From NCBI GenBank assembly GCA_030154185.1, contig JASKKK010000004.1, positions 18,369 through 82,368 on the forward strand: 64,000 nucleotides of DNA. The letters run 5' to 3'. This DNA is from Desulfuromonadales bacterium. Lineage in GTDB: Bacteria; Desulfobacterota; Desulfuromonadia; Desulfuromonadales; Syntrophotaleaceae. The notes under the pieces were generated by a model, which ran no database searches, was not told the origin of the DNA, and saw only the letters and a list, made by a program, of their open reading frames with translations. A program made the position numbers and the translations under genes. This document shows, in pieces, positions 55,708 to 64,000 of the stretch; the first letter of the stretch is position 1; every line of letters begins with the position of its first letter.

Positions 55708-57657
55708 TCAAAGCTCCTGTTCCGGCTTCCTTTTAGCGATCAGATTCAGATTTTCAAGACCCTGTACTGATTTTTCCTCGGTGCTGCTGCCGGTTGCGGG
55801 TTTGTCGTTATACTCGGGAACCAATTCCTTGAGCAGATCGACAATCCTTGCCACATCGGTCTTATGCGTCGCCTCCAGTAAAAGCTCCGTTTCATCGCTG
55901 AGCCATTGGCCGGAAAAACTTGCCGCTTCAAGAATGCGAATCTTTTCATGCCGCGTCGCCTTTACGCCTTCTCCGGAAATCAGCAGTTCTTCGTATAGCT
56001 TTTCGCCGGGGCGCAGTCCGGTAAAAACGATCTCAATTTCCTCATAAGGCTTCCGCCCGGAAAGGCGAATCATCTCTTCGGCAAGACAGACGATCTTGAC
56101 CGGGTCCCCCATGTCGAGGAGAAATATTTCCCCTCCCTGCCCCATGCATCCGGCCTGTAACACCAACTGGACAGCCTCGGGTATTGTCATGAAAAAACGC
56201 GTTATTTCCGGATGGGTAACAGTGACCGGCCCGCCCTTCAAGATCTGTTCGCGAAATATGGGGATCACACTTCCGTGGCTGCCGAGAACGTTTCCGAATC
56301 GTACGGTGACGGCTTTGGTCGCGCCGTTACGGGGAAGATTCTGCACATAAAGCTCGGCCACCCGTTTGGTCGCCCCCATGATGTTTGTCGGGTTCACTGC
56401 CTTGTCCGTGGAAATAAGAACAAAGTTTGCGACACGACCTGCCAAACTGGCATCCACGATGTTCTTGGTCCCGAATACGTTGTTTTTGACAACCTCTATG
56501 GGATTGACTTCCGACATGGGGACATGTTTGTAAGCCGCGGCGTGGAACACCACTTCGGGTTTGTACTTGATGAATATCTGAGAGACCCTTTCCGTATCAC
56601 GTATATCGCTCAGGGATGCGAAAATCGACATCCGGGGATACTTTTCTCTCAATTCGTTTTCAAGGTGAAACAGTGGCGTCTCGGCGTTTTCGAACAGAAT
56701 AAGATGGGAGGGTTCAAAATTGGCCACCTGCCTGCAGATTTCGCTGCCGATACTCCCCGCGGCACCTGTCACGAGGATACTTTTTCCATGCAGATAAGCG
56801 TTTATCTCCTGGATATCGAGGCGAATCGGCGGCCTGCCCAGAAGATCCTCAAGTTGGACAGCCCGACACTTTTCCAGGGATACCCGTCCATCGATAATAT
56901 CCCCCAGGGCGGGCAGAAGCTTGGAAGTGATGTTCTGCCGTTTGCAAAATGTTTCAATATCGCGAAGTTCACGCGGAGAAACCGAGGATTGGGCAATGAT
57001 TACCAGATCGATTCCGTTACGGACACAGATCTTTTCCATATCATCCTGCGTTCCGATTACCGGCACGCCATAAAAGATTTTCCCCTGGCGCCGGATGTCG
57101 TTGTCGATGTATCCGAGGACAGCTTTGTCAAGCTTGGGATTTTCGCGGATTTCCCGCACAATCGATTGAGCGACAGCGCCGGAGCCGACGATCAATACCG
57201 ATTTATGTTTGGAATTGTACCCCTTTGAATTAAGCGCAAGTTGCTCACGTAAAATTCGGGTCACAACCCGCACACCGATCATGATGGAAAAACACAAGAG
57301 AAAATCGAGCAGCACAACGGAACGTGGCAATGTCTCATAAGAATGGAAAAAAACGATATACAGGACCACCGCCACAGAGGCCACGACATTGGCCTTGAAA
57401 ATCTGCAGCAGGTCCGGCATGGAAACGTAACGCCACCATCCTTCAGTCAATCCCATGGACCAGAAAACCATAATTTTAAGAATGACGACTGCGGGAACCA
57501 GATCGACAATAACAGGCCAATAGTTGGTGGGAATACTCAGATCGAAACGGAGGGCAAACGCATCGACAAATGCAAAAATGACGACCAGGAGATGAAAGAA
57601 AAGGATCAGAATTTTACGAACGGTATTGTTATATAGAGGAAAAGGAAGGCTCCACAT
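55708..57657 (-). CDS. Nucleoside-diphosphate-sugar epimerase/dehydratase, CapD/WbpM family
   Basis: 649 residues. Four membrane segments (about 8-130), a CoA-binding-like domain (VLIVGSGAVAQSIVREI), then an SDR domain with ILVTGAAGSIGSEICRQV, the catalytic SMKY-like STDKAVNPTNIMGATK and a carboxyl part. It makes 4-keto-6-deoxy sugars, the substrate for the neighbouring aminotransferase. The ATG at 57657 has AGGAGG; an upstream in-frame start does not. Confidence 0.94.
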   Translation of the reverse strand: MWSLPFPLYNNTVRKILILFFHLLVVIFAFVDAFALRFDLSIPTNYWPVIVDLVPAVVILKIMVFWSMGLTEGWWRYVSMPDLLQIFKANVVASVAVVLYIVFFHSYETLPRSVVLLDFLLCFSIMIGVRVVTRILREQLALNSKGYNSKHKSVLIVGSGAVAQSIVREIRENPKLDKAVLGYIDNDIRRQGKIFYGVPVIGTQDDMEKICVRNGIDLVIIAQSSVSPRELRDIETFCKRQNITSKLLPALGDIIDGRVSLEKCRAVQLEDLLGRPPIRLDIQEINAYLHGKSILVTGAAGSIGSEICRQVANFEPSHLILFENAETPLFHLENELREKYPRMSIFASLSDIRDTERVSQIFIKYKPEVVFHAAAYKHVPMSEVNPIEVVKNNVFGTKNIVDASLAGRVANFVLISTDKAVNPTNIMGATKRVAELYVQNLPRNGATKAVTVRFGNVLGSHGSVIPIFREQILKGGPVTVTHPEITRFFMTIPEAVQLVLQAGCMGQGGEIFLLDMGDPVKIVCLAEEMIRLSGRKPYEEIEIVFTGLRPGEKLYEELLISGEGVKATRHEKIRILEAASFSGQWLSDETELLLEATHKTDVARIVDLLKELVPEYNDKPATGSSTEEKSVQGLENLNLIAKRKPEQEL

Positions 57658-57912
57658 TGCGCACCTCCTGGGATATAAGAAAGCCCTCCCCATGCGTCGC
57701 AAATAATATAAGTAAATCTGTACATTCGTATAGAGGGACTACAAAAAAACTTATATTTTAAATATTTACATACTTATAGAGATATCACAGGAGGGGCGGT
57801 TGTCAAACGTATGGAACGACTCCTTCTGTTTGAAATGGAAGCTAAGCCTTTCTACTTTCAATAATAAATAAAAGGGTTTAGTAGCCTTCCCTCCGGCATC
57901 TCCGGATCAAAA
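57658..57912. other. AT-rich gap inside the exopolysaccharide cluster
   Basis: 255 bases between the DegT and CapD genes, unusually rich in A and T, with no gene. It may hold an internal promoter, but spacing of candidate boxes is poor. Confidence 0.45.
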
Positions 57913-59097
57913 CTATTTGGAAGCAAGATCAAGAACCTTTTTCGTCCTCTCGACCATAATGCGCATATCTTTTTCTTCAAGGGTGGGATGAACGAGAAAC
58001 ATGAGGCTGGTTTCGCCGAGAGTACGGGCATTGGGCAGACGCGCCGGCGGTCCGAGACCCGCATTTGCGAATGCCTTTTCCAGGTAGATCTCACTGCAGG
58101 TACCGCTCAGTCCCGGAACCCCTTGCCGCCAAAGGCATGCCAGGATCCGCTCCCTGTCCCAATCCGGATTCAGTGCTTCCGGTCTTAAGAATGCATAATA
58201 TTTATAATAGGCATGCTCCACATGCGATGGAGGCACCGTCAATCGCAGAATCGGCATATCTTTGAACGCTTCGGTGAGAAACCTTGCATTTCGGCGTCTT
58301 TTGCGTAACCAATCATCAAGTTTCTCCAAAGCCATACAACCCAGTGCCGCCTGCATTTCGGTCATGCGCCAATTGGTCCCGAAGGATTCATGGAGCCAGT
58401 GAAATCCGGGCTTCTGATTCTGGCAGTAAACAGCGGTGAAACTTTTACCGTGGTCTTTGTAGGCCCAGGCTTTTTCCCACAAGGACTTATCGTCGGTGAC
58501 GAGCATGCCTCCCTCTCCACCGGTCGTCATGATCTTATCCTGGCAGAAGGAAAAAGCGCCCATATCCCCGATTCCACCCACGGGCCTGCCCCGATAGGTC
58601 GCACCATGGGCCTGGGCACAATCTTCGATCACTTTCAACCCATGCTTTCGGGCAAGTGCCATGATCGGGTCCATTTCACAGGGCCACCCGGCGAGATGGA
58701 CAACGATGATCGCCCGGGTCCGTGGGGAGAGGACTTTCGCCACCGTTTCTGCGGTGAGGTTCTGGCTTACGGGATCGACATCCGCCAGAACGGGAACGGC
58801 CCCCCTCATGACCACGGCGCTTGCGGAAGCGATGAAGGTACGGCATGTCGTGATCACCTCATCTCCGGGGCCTATGCCAAGAGCATGAAGTGCCAACTCC
58901 AGGGCCACCGTTCCGTTTGCGAGCGCAATGGCATAGCGGGTTTTGAAGCGCCCGGCAAACGCTGTTTCAAACCTTCGTGCGATATCCCCCGTCCAGTAGT
59001 TGACCTTGCCGGAACGTAAAACCTGCGTAACGGCTTCGATGTCGTTGCCATCAAATACCGGCCAGGTCGGCATGCTCCATTGACTTGATTCAGCCAT
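57913..59097 (-). CDS. DegT/DnrJ/EryC1/StrS sugar aminotransferase
   Basis: 394 residues, PLP enzyme: ARRFETAFAGRFKTRYAIALANG, DCAQAHGATYRGRPVGGIGD and FSFCQDKIMTTGGEGGML with the PLP lysine. It converts a keto sugar, likely from the CapD-type dehydratase, to an amino sugar. Confidence 0.93.
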   Translation of the reverse strand: MAESSQWSMPTWPVFDGNDIEAVTQVLRSGKVNYWTGDIARRFETAFAGRFKTRYAIALANGTVALELALHALGIGPGDEVITTCRTFIASASAVVMRGAVPVLADVDPVSQNLTAETVAKVLSPRTRAIIVVHLAGWPCEMDPIMALARKHGLKVIEDCAQAHGATYRGRPVGGIGDMGAFSFCQDKIMTTGGEGGMLVTDDKSLWEKAWAYKDHGKSFTAVYCQNQKPGFHWLHESFGTNWRMTEMQAALGCMALEKLDDWLRKRRRNARFLTEAFKDMPILRLTVPPSHVEHAYYKYYAFLRPEALNPDWDRERILACLWRQGVPGLSGTCSEIYLEKAFANAGLGPPARLPNARTLGETSLMFLVHPTLEEKDMRIMVERTKKVLDLASK

Positions 59098-59161
59098 CGG
59101 CTAATCCCTCTTCTCTCGGGCCAATGTCGGGAATGCGCGTTTACTCAGGGGCGTTGGACGA

Positions 59162-60220
59162 TCAGTCCGTCAAAGGACTTCGATATAACGGAAAAAAGTC
59201 ATTATTTTCGGGATCTCTTCCTGTCTGCTTCGCCCACGAGGCAACCAGGGAAGAATATACGGCTCGATTCAATACCAGGCGAAACGTATGGAACATTTCG
59301 AAATGGGAGGAAAACCCCGCTTTAAATTTAAACAGAGAGTCGTCCTTACCACCTAATCCGCCGCCGAGATGAAAAATCCGGAGTCCCTGATCGTGCCCCC
59401 ACCTGCGCATGAAATCGAACATCATCTTACTGGGGGCCTGCTTCAGATAACGAGCGTCGGTGCATCCCAGATGGTACTCGATAAGATCGTCGACCACGGT
59501 AAACAATCCAGCGGCAGCCAACTCCCCTTCAGCGGAAAGAATGCTGCAAAGATGAAGGTGTGGTTCAAGCAACAACCGCAAATCCTCAAAATAGTCGTCC
59601 TCGAAAAGATAGAACGGATCGGCTCCCACCCGGATCATGGTGTCCCGATAAATGCGGATGAAATCCCGGTACAGGTGCCACTCATCCAAAACGGCATGAA
59701 ACCCTGCCCTGTTTAATTTTTTAAGCCCCCGTCGATGATTGTCGCTGGTGTCCCGTATAAGTTCGTGCAAGGGGTTCTGAAGATCTATGGTCACGGTTTT
59801 GCCGTGCAGGACAAGATTACCCATGTCGGACAGAACTTCCAGCGGGCAGGCAAGCAAAGGGTGCAGTCTTACGAAAAGGGTTATCAGGCCGAAATCTTCG
59901 CAACTCTTGAAAAAAACCTCCATGAGTTCTCGACAGGAAGCCTTATCCTCGGGATGAGAAAACAGTGGCGAAGGATATCCGTAGGGACTTGAAGCGTCCC
60001 AAAGTTCGTCTCGTTCCACGAAAGCATCGGGTAGGCGACGCAGCAATAAAGGTATGAGGACGCCCCGCCCGTTTTTGCGGGCGTGAAATGCTACCGGTTT
60101 TCCTCCTTCACACCGTGAAGCAAGAGTGACATAGCCTGGCAGATGATAAATGTCGTGAGGAACCGTGAGAAGGAAATCGGACCAACGTCGGTCGTCAGGT
60201 TCCATGAAAACGCCGGACAT
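59162..60220 (-). CDS. FemAB/GNAT-like acyl- or aminoacyl-transferase
   Basis: 352 residues: HLPGYVTLASRCEGGKPVAF, DELWDASSPYGYPSP, SDNHRRGLKKLNRAGF and CTDARYLKQAPSKMMFDFMRRW with FHLGGGLGGKDDSLFKFKAGF, the double-GNAT FemAB pattern. Family members add amino acids or acyl groups to cell-wall or exopolysaccharide precursors. The ATG at 60220 is preferred (purine-rich GGGAGAAGAG upstream). Confidence 0.85.
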   Translation of the reverse strand: MSGVFMEPDDRRWSDFLLTVPHDIYHLPGYVTLASRCEGGKPVAFHARKNGRGVLIPLLLRRLPDAFVERDELWDASSPYGYPSPLFSHPEDKASCRELMEVFFKSCEDFGLITLFVRLHPLLACPLEVLSDMGNLVLHGKTVTIDLQNPLHELIRDTSDNHRRGLKKLNRAGFHAVLDEWHLYRDFIRIYRDTMIRVGADPFYLFEDDYFEDLRLLLEPHLHLCSILSAEGELAAAGLFTVVDDLIEYHLGCTDARYLKQAPSKMMFDFMRRWGHDQGLRIFHLGGGLGGKDDSLFKFKAGFSSHFEMFHTFRLVLNRAVYSSLVASWAKQTGRDPENNDFFPLYRSPLTD

Positions 60221-60338
60221 GCTTCTCTTCTCCCTCAGCAATGGGCAAAGGTTTGATATTTCTGCCGATTCGGATTTTGTTTTTTGGTCAACCGGCTATC
60301 ATCCGGAATTCCGGATAAAAACCGGTTGAAAATTCCAC

Positions 60339-61172
60339 TTAACGAATCCAGGCTTTATTGACAAATTTGAAAACGGCTTTCCGATATTTTTCAGGAATGA
60401 AGTACCGTGCGAATCGAAAAATCCTTTTTTTAATAGAACAAACAGCAGGCAATATTCGGAAACAACCGTTCGGTACCGAAAAACTGCCGTCGGGTAAAAC
60501 GATCCATTTTCCGCGTCGGCATGAATATTTTCTTTCGGCTAACCCATCGACAATGTCCTGCACACGAGACGAGTTTTGTGGTTGTGTAATATCGATATAA
60601 CAAACCCGATTTTCGCTATAACCGGCCACATTATGGATATCGGCTGACACCAAATAGGACCCTTTGAAGTCCTGGTCATTCATCCAACGAACGAATTGCT
60701 TATTTGGAGCGAACTCACAATCAAATTTGGTGTTCCACAATTCAACGAAATCAAAGCATTCAAGATGTTTTTTTTCAAGAACGTGCCTTATGTTGTTCGG
60801 ATGATGCAGAACGGCAAGGCCGCCGCATGCGTGAATGGCATTCACCAGAGCCAGAATCCCCTTCCTGTTTATGGAAGGGTCCAGAAACCGGGAAACCCCT
60901 ATGGCACCTATATGAACGATTTCGCCGAGGTGGATGACTTCATACTCGATGCCCGGAACAAGAAGAATATCCCGGCTGTATTTTTCACAATCATCACGAA
61001 ACCGATCGAATTTTACCTGATCGAACCCTAAGTCATGCTCGGTCAGAAATATGAATCGCAACCCGGTTTTTTTCCCCCATTCGGCAATTTTTTCCAGGTT
61101 GTTGACACCATCATAGGAATAATCCGAATGTATATGATAAATTCCACTATAACCGGTGGATGTGATAGGCAT
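60339..61172 (-). CDS. PHP-domain phosphoesterase-like protein
   Basis: 277 residues: GIYHIHSDYSYDGVNNLEKIAEW, FLTEHDLGFDQ, LLVPGIEYEV and VLHHPNN carry the metal-binding histidines of PHP hydrolases. A basic carboxyl tail follows. It could cleave a phosphoester of a lipid- or nucleotide-linked sugar; substrate unknown. It lies between the ATP-grasp and FemAB genes. Confidence 0.85.
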   Translation of the reverse strand: MPITSTGYSGIYHIHSDYSYDGVNNLEKIAEWGKKTGLRFIFLTEHDLGFDQVKFDRFRDDCEKYSRDILLVPGIEYEVIHLGEIVHIGAIGVSRFLDPSINRKGILALVNAIHACGGLAVLHHPNNIRHVLEKKHLECFDFVELWNTKFDCEFAPNKQFVRWMNDQDFKGSYLVSADIHNVAGYSENRVCYIDITQPQNSSRVQDIVDGLAERKYSCRRGKWIVLPDGSFSVPNGCFRILPAVCSIKKRIFRFARYFIPEKYRKAVFKFVNKAWIR

Positions 61173-61267
61173 CCCTGAATCTCCCTGTCGAATGAAATCG
61201 ATCTCGGCCGTTGCCTTTCGGCATCCTGAAATGAACGCCGGGAACCGGCTGAAACATACTTGGGTTA

Positions 61268-62320
61268 TCAGAAATTGCGCACAAGTTCGGCGCTTATTCC
61301 TTTGGATACTCCGGTAATTTTTGTTTCTTCCACAGCTCCTTCATCGACGAAAACATCATCAAACACTCTGAAGAAATAACCGGTCTTTACCTTCGGCGGT
61401 GCAACCTCTTCATGAAGTACAAAATGTCTGATGCACATTTCCGGCATGTTGAAATTGAAATATGCCCGCGCGGATTCCGTACTGGAAAACCTCGGGTTGA
61501 TTTCAAACAGGACCGGCCCCCTTTCGGTAAGTCGCAGCTGGAGATTCAGTGGCCCGATGTATCCCAGTTTTTCCGCAATACTTTCGCAGTAAGCGGAAAT
61601 ACCATCGTGAAAAATCACACTCGCTTTGTGAGTAAGACCATGTCCGAGGGTCCTTTTCATGATAATCGATCCAACAGCCTTCGACTGGCTGTTGCAAAAA
61701 CACCCGACCGTGTACTCTTCATCATCCGGCATCAGATATTCCTGGATAATAGGAGCGTCCAGGTGCAGAAGAGATTGCTCGAGCTCAGCTTTATCATGTG
61801 CAATGGTCAGCTCTCGTGACCCCGCTCCATAACGTCCCTTGACGATATAGGGGAAAGGAACTTCATCAAGAAACCGCTGAAAGACCTCCCGGTTTTCCGG
61901 AATACACGAGGCGGGATAACTGAAACCGTTCGATTTTAAAAAATTCACCAGGGACCATTTATCTCCTGCGATTTTCAGGGTTTCGAATGGGGGACACACG
62001 ACATAGGCCTTTGTCTCTTCCCGTATTTCGCCGGCATTTTCAGCCAGGACCATCATTTCGGCCATGCCGCCGGTCATGATGATATCGACATTTTCAGATA
62101 CGATTATCTCTTTCAGGCGAGGTAAGAAGTCCTGCGATGTCGCTTCGGGAACGACATAACCTCGATCCGTTCGGTACAGCCCAACAGAAAGATAATTACT
62201 GTCACATGCAATAATATTGATATCGAAAGTCGATTGTTTGAGGGCTTTCCAGATAAATACACTCTGGTCACCGCCCGCTCCGGTCAGCAGAACGTTAATC
62301 TTCCTGTTTGAGCTTGTCAT
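61268..62320 (-). CDS. ATP-grasp carboxylate-amine ligase
   Basis: 350 residues. A Rossmann-like preATP-grasp start (VLLTGAGGDQSVFIWKALKQ) is followed by the ATP-grasp core (VKGRYGAGSRELTIA, QEYLMPDDEEYTVGCFC, GPVLFEINPRFSST). It would form an amide-type bond using ATP. It overlaps the sugar-transferase gene by 26 bases. Substrates unknown. Confidence 0.88.
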   Translation of the reverse strand: MTSSNRKINVLLTGAGGDQSVFIWKALKQSTFDINIIACDSNYLSVGLYRTDRGYVVPEATSQDFLPRLKEIIVSENVDIIMTGGMAEMMVLAENAGEIREETKAYVVCPPFETLKIAGDKWSLVNFLKSNGFSYPASCIPENREVFQRFLDEVPFPYIVKGRYGAGSRELTIAHDKAELEQSLLHLDAPIIQEYLMPDDEEYTVGCFCNSQSKAVGSIIMKRTLGHGLTHKASVIFHDGISAYCESIAEKLGYIGPLNLQLRLTERGPVLFEINPRFSSTESARAYFNFNMPEMCIRHFVLHEEVAPPKVKTGYFFRVFDDVFVDEGAVEETKITGVSKGISAELVRNF

Positions 62321-62978
62321 GATTCGGCATCCTTTCTCTTTTCCCGGAAGAAACGGAATCTGGAGAAACCATTTTTTCGGCAGTGTCTTTTCCAGTCCCG
62401 GAAAAATGTTTGGCGAGATTTCCCTCTTCGGTGGTGATTCCTTCCCTCCTGATGACTTTGATAAAGGTCAACCAAAGGATTCTGATATCCAGCCAGATCG
62501 ATTGATGGTCGACATACCAGACATCCAGAGAAAATCGCTCCTCCCACGTCAGAGCATTTCGACCATTGATCTGGGCCCATCCTGTTATCCCCGGCCTGAC
62601 ATCGTGTCGACGTCGCTGTTCGGGAGAATAAAGCCTCAGATATTCCATCAACAAAGGCCGGGGACCGACGAGGCTCATGTCTCCTTTCAATACGTTGAAA
62701 AGTTGGGGCAATTCATCGAGACTTAAACCGCGCATAAAACGTCCGAGGGGCGTCAGCCTCTTCTGCCCCGGCAACAACTTACCGTCTTCGTCATAGGCCG
62801 TAAACATGGTTCGGAATTTGAGCAGATTAAAGGGGCGGCCGTGCAATCCGGGGCGGGTTTGCTTGAAGAAAACGGGACAGCCCATATTGATCCGAACAGC
62901 CAGAGCAAGCAGGCAAAAAAGCGGGGAGATCAGAACCAACGCCGATAATGAAACGATCACATCAAACATTCTTTTCAT
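62295..62978 (-). CDS. Polyprenyl-phosphate sugar transferase (WbaP/PglC type)
   Basis: 227 residues: a membrane hairpin at 1-30, RPGLHGRPFNLLKFRTM, RGLSLDELPQLFNVLKGDMS and LVGPRPLLMEYLRLYSPEQ. It starts glycan assembly by moving a sugar phosphate to undecaprenyl phosphate. A 30-residue charged tail follows the core. Confidence 0.95.
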   Translation of the reverse strand: MKRMFDVIVSLSALVLISPLFCLLALAVRINMGCPVFFKQTRPGLHGRPFNLLKFRTMFTAYDEDGKLLPGQKRLTPLGRFMRGLSLDELPQLFNVLKGDMSLVGPRPLLMEYLRLYSPEQRRRHDVRPGITGWAQINGRNALTWEERFSLDVWYVDHQSIWLDIRILWLTFIKVIRREGITTEEGNLAKHFSGTGKDTAEKMVSPDSVSSGKRERMPNHDKLKQED

Positions 62979-63014
62979 CTAAAAACCCCGAAATTTCGTG
63001 GATGATCGCACCAT

Positions 63015-63962
63015 TCAGATAATGCTTCCTTCCAGCCATGCAACAAATTTTTCCGCCAATATTCTGCGGTCAAATTCCTGTTCGGCCAAATGCCGGGCAT
63101 GCTTCCCCATTTCGATCAATTCAGAACGATGATCCGCCATGTATTCCAGGCCCTCGGCGAATGCCGCGGGGTCAGACGGAGGAACGGCAAGTCCGCAGCG
63201 GTACTGCCGGATCATATCGGCAAGCCACCCCGGATAATTGTTTAAAACCGGCAATCCGGTGGCAATATAATCGAAAAACTTGTTAGGGGAAGTGCCATAG
63301 TAAAAGGCAGGCACGTTGGCCAGTATCATTAAACCGACATCCGCCCCTCGCTGGTAGGAAGCCAACGCCATTTTCGGAACCGGATCCAGAAACATGCAGT
63401 TATTCAACCCTTCGGTCTCGGCTCTGTGTTTCAGGGCGGGTTTGAGTTTCCCGTCGCCAACGAAAAGGAGCTTGATATCGAATCTCTGACGTTTCTTCAA
63501 TTCCCCGGCTGCGTCCAGCACTGCATCCAGGCCGTTGGCAATGCCATGAGCGCCGGAGAATATGGCTAAGAATTCATTTTCTCCGACACCTTGGGGGCGG
63601 AGGGCCTCTCCTGCCTTGGGCGCGAAAATATCCAGGTCGCAGCCGTTCGGAATCATGGCAATTTTTTCCGCAGGGATGCCGCGTCGTTTGATGCCTTCAA
63701 CGATACCTGGAGATAATCCAATGCATTTCCGGGCCGAATGGTAGGAGAGCCATTCCAGTACATCCATGGCCTTCAAAACCAGAGGGTTTTTAACCACCCC
63801 CATTTCCCTTGGCAGTTCCGGCCAGAGATCTCTCACTTCAAAAACAAAGGGTTTCCGCCTCAGAAAACTGGCTGCAATCCCCGGCAAACCGGCGGTAAGG
63901 GGGTTAGAGTCCAAACAAGTGGTGTAACAGGGCAGTGCCCTTGAAAAAAGAAGACCATCGCG
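63015..63962 (-). CDS. Family 4 glycosyltransferase, amino-terminal part broken or outside window
   Basis: The frame covers the last two thirds of a WbuB-like GT4 enzyme: GLPGIAASFLRRKPFVFEVR, DLWPELPREMG, IPNGCDLDIF and ILANVPAFYYGTSPNKFFDY. It ends at 63015. In the same frame a TGA stands at 63963-63965, and beyond it the frame continues to the window edge. The family has about 100 further residues before this point, so the gene is either interrupted by TGA, begins at a TTG (63914) as a shortened protein, or has its first part outside. Listed from the TGA onward. Confidence 0.75.
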   Translation of the reverse strand, partial: RDGLLFSRALPCYTTCLDSNPLTAGLPGIAASFLRRKPFVFEVRDLWPELPREMGVVKNPLVLKAMDVLEWLSYHSARKCIGLSPGIVEGIKRRGIPAEKIAMIPNGCDLDIFAPKAGEALRPQGVGENEFLAIFSGAHGIANGLDAVLDAAGELKKRQRFDIKLLFVGDGKLKPALKHRAETEGLNNCMFLDPVPKMALASYQRGADVGLMILANVPAFYYGTSPNKFFDYIATGLPVLNNYPGWLADMIRQYRCGLAVPPSDPAAFAEGLEYMADHRSELIEMGKHARHLAEQEFDRRILAEKFVAWLEGSII

Positions 63963-64000
63963 TCATTCTCCAAAGCTAAAACCGCCAAGCCTCAGCGAAA

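Noticed and set aside
56212..57228. 338-codon plus-strand frame opposite capD
   Set aside because: Fully inside the well-supported CapD-type gene; composition is a mirror of it.
63963..63965. TGA read as selenocysteine
   Set aside because: No SECIS-like hairpin was apparent behind it and the family has no known selenocysteine at this place; nonsense mutation or later start is simpler.

Overview
The window is one continuous stretch of bacterial chromosome of roughly mid-50s percent GC by eye, coding dense, with mostly housekeeping genes. The mix points to a strictly anaerobic delta-type bacterium of the Desulfuromonadales group (Desulfuromonas, Pelobacter or Syntrophotalea-like). It includes two ferredoxin-dependent 2-oxoacid oxidoreductases, a phosphofructokinase with the pyrophosphate-type signature, a DUF1858 protein next to recG, and an exopolysaccharide cluster. 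The taxonomic placement is inference from gene content only.

Layout. 1-5960 (+): the 3' part of carB, then greA, a DUF1858 protein and recG. 5961-14314 is the accessory part. It holds a small HUH-endonuclease cassette (6049-7517), a divergent flavin oxidoreductase / HxlR regulator pair, an IS3-family remnant, a PAS-GGDEF-EAL gene frameshifted near its end, a second decayed copy of the first cassette ORF (13010-13202), and an amino-terminally truncated site-2 protease. 14326-18302 (-): a GH65 phosphorylase overlapping a beta-phosphoglucomutase/trehalose-phosphatase fusion. Then come a flavodoxin-like protein, a small basic ORF and tRNA-Pro(GGG). 19882-24012 (-): the arylpyruvate module iorA-iorB-paaK-ACT. 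24182-26788 (-): a Na/Pi cotransporter with PhoU tail plus an exopolyphosphatase. 26947-39792 (-): the rimP-nusA-ylxR-infB-rbfA-nrnA-truB-rpsO-pnp operon, continuing into an M16 peptidase, dut and a Sua5/YrdC gene. 39940-43187 (-): RNA methyltransferases and holC. 43239-45947 (-): korDABC. 46253-48069 (+): a small secreted basic protein and pfk. 48166 to the window end (-): a Wzx/Wzy-like exopolysaccharide cluster.

How it fits together. The ior, paaK and ACT genes would turn aryl pyruvates from aromatic amino acids into aryl-CoA or aryl acids. The kor set handles 2-oxoglutarate or a related oxoacid. The trehalose module resembles a split version of the three-domain arrangement I recall for mycobacterial OtsB1. 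The exopolysaccharide cluster has initiation (sugar transferase), glycosyl transfer, sugar amination (CapD, DegT), control of polymer length and phosphorylation (Wzc, CpsB), polymerisation (Wzy-TPR) and export (SLBB protein, beta-barrel). It also has an unusual PHP / ATP-grasp / FemAB trio.

The best candidate for something undescribed is the HUH cassette at about 5998-7517. It has a short leader ORF whose Shine-Dalgarno and start codon lie in a hairpin, an overlapping Rep-like HUH endonuclease, a 59-residue ORF and a terminator, plus a 94 percent identical decayed fragment 6.9 kb away. No CRISPR array or rRNA was seen.
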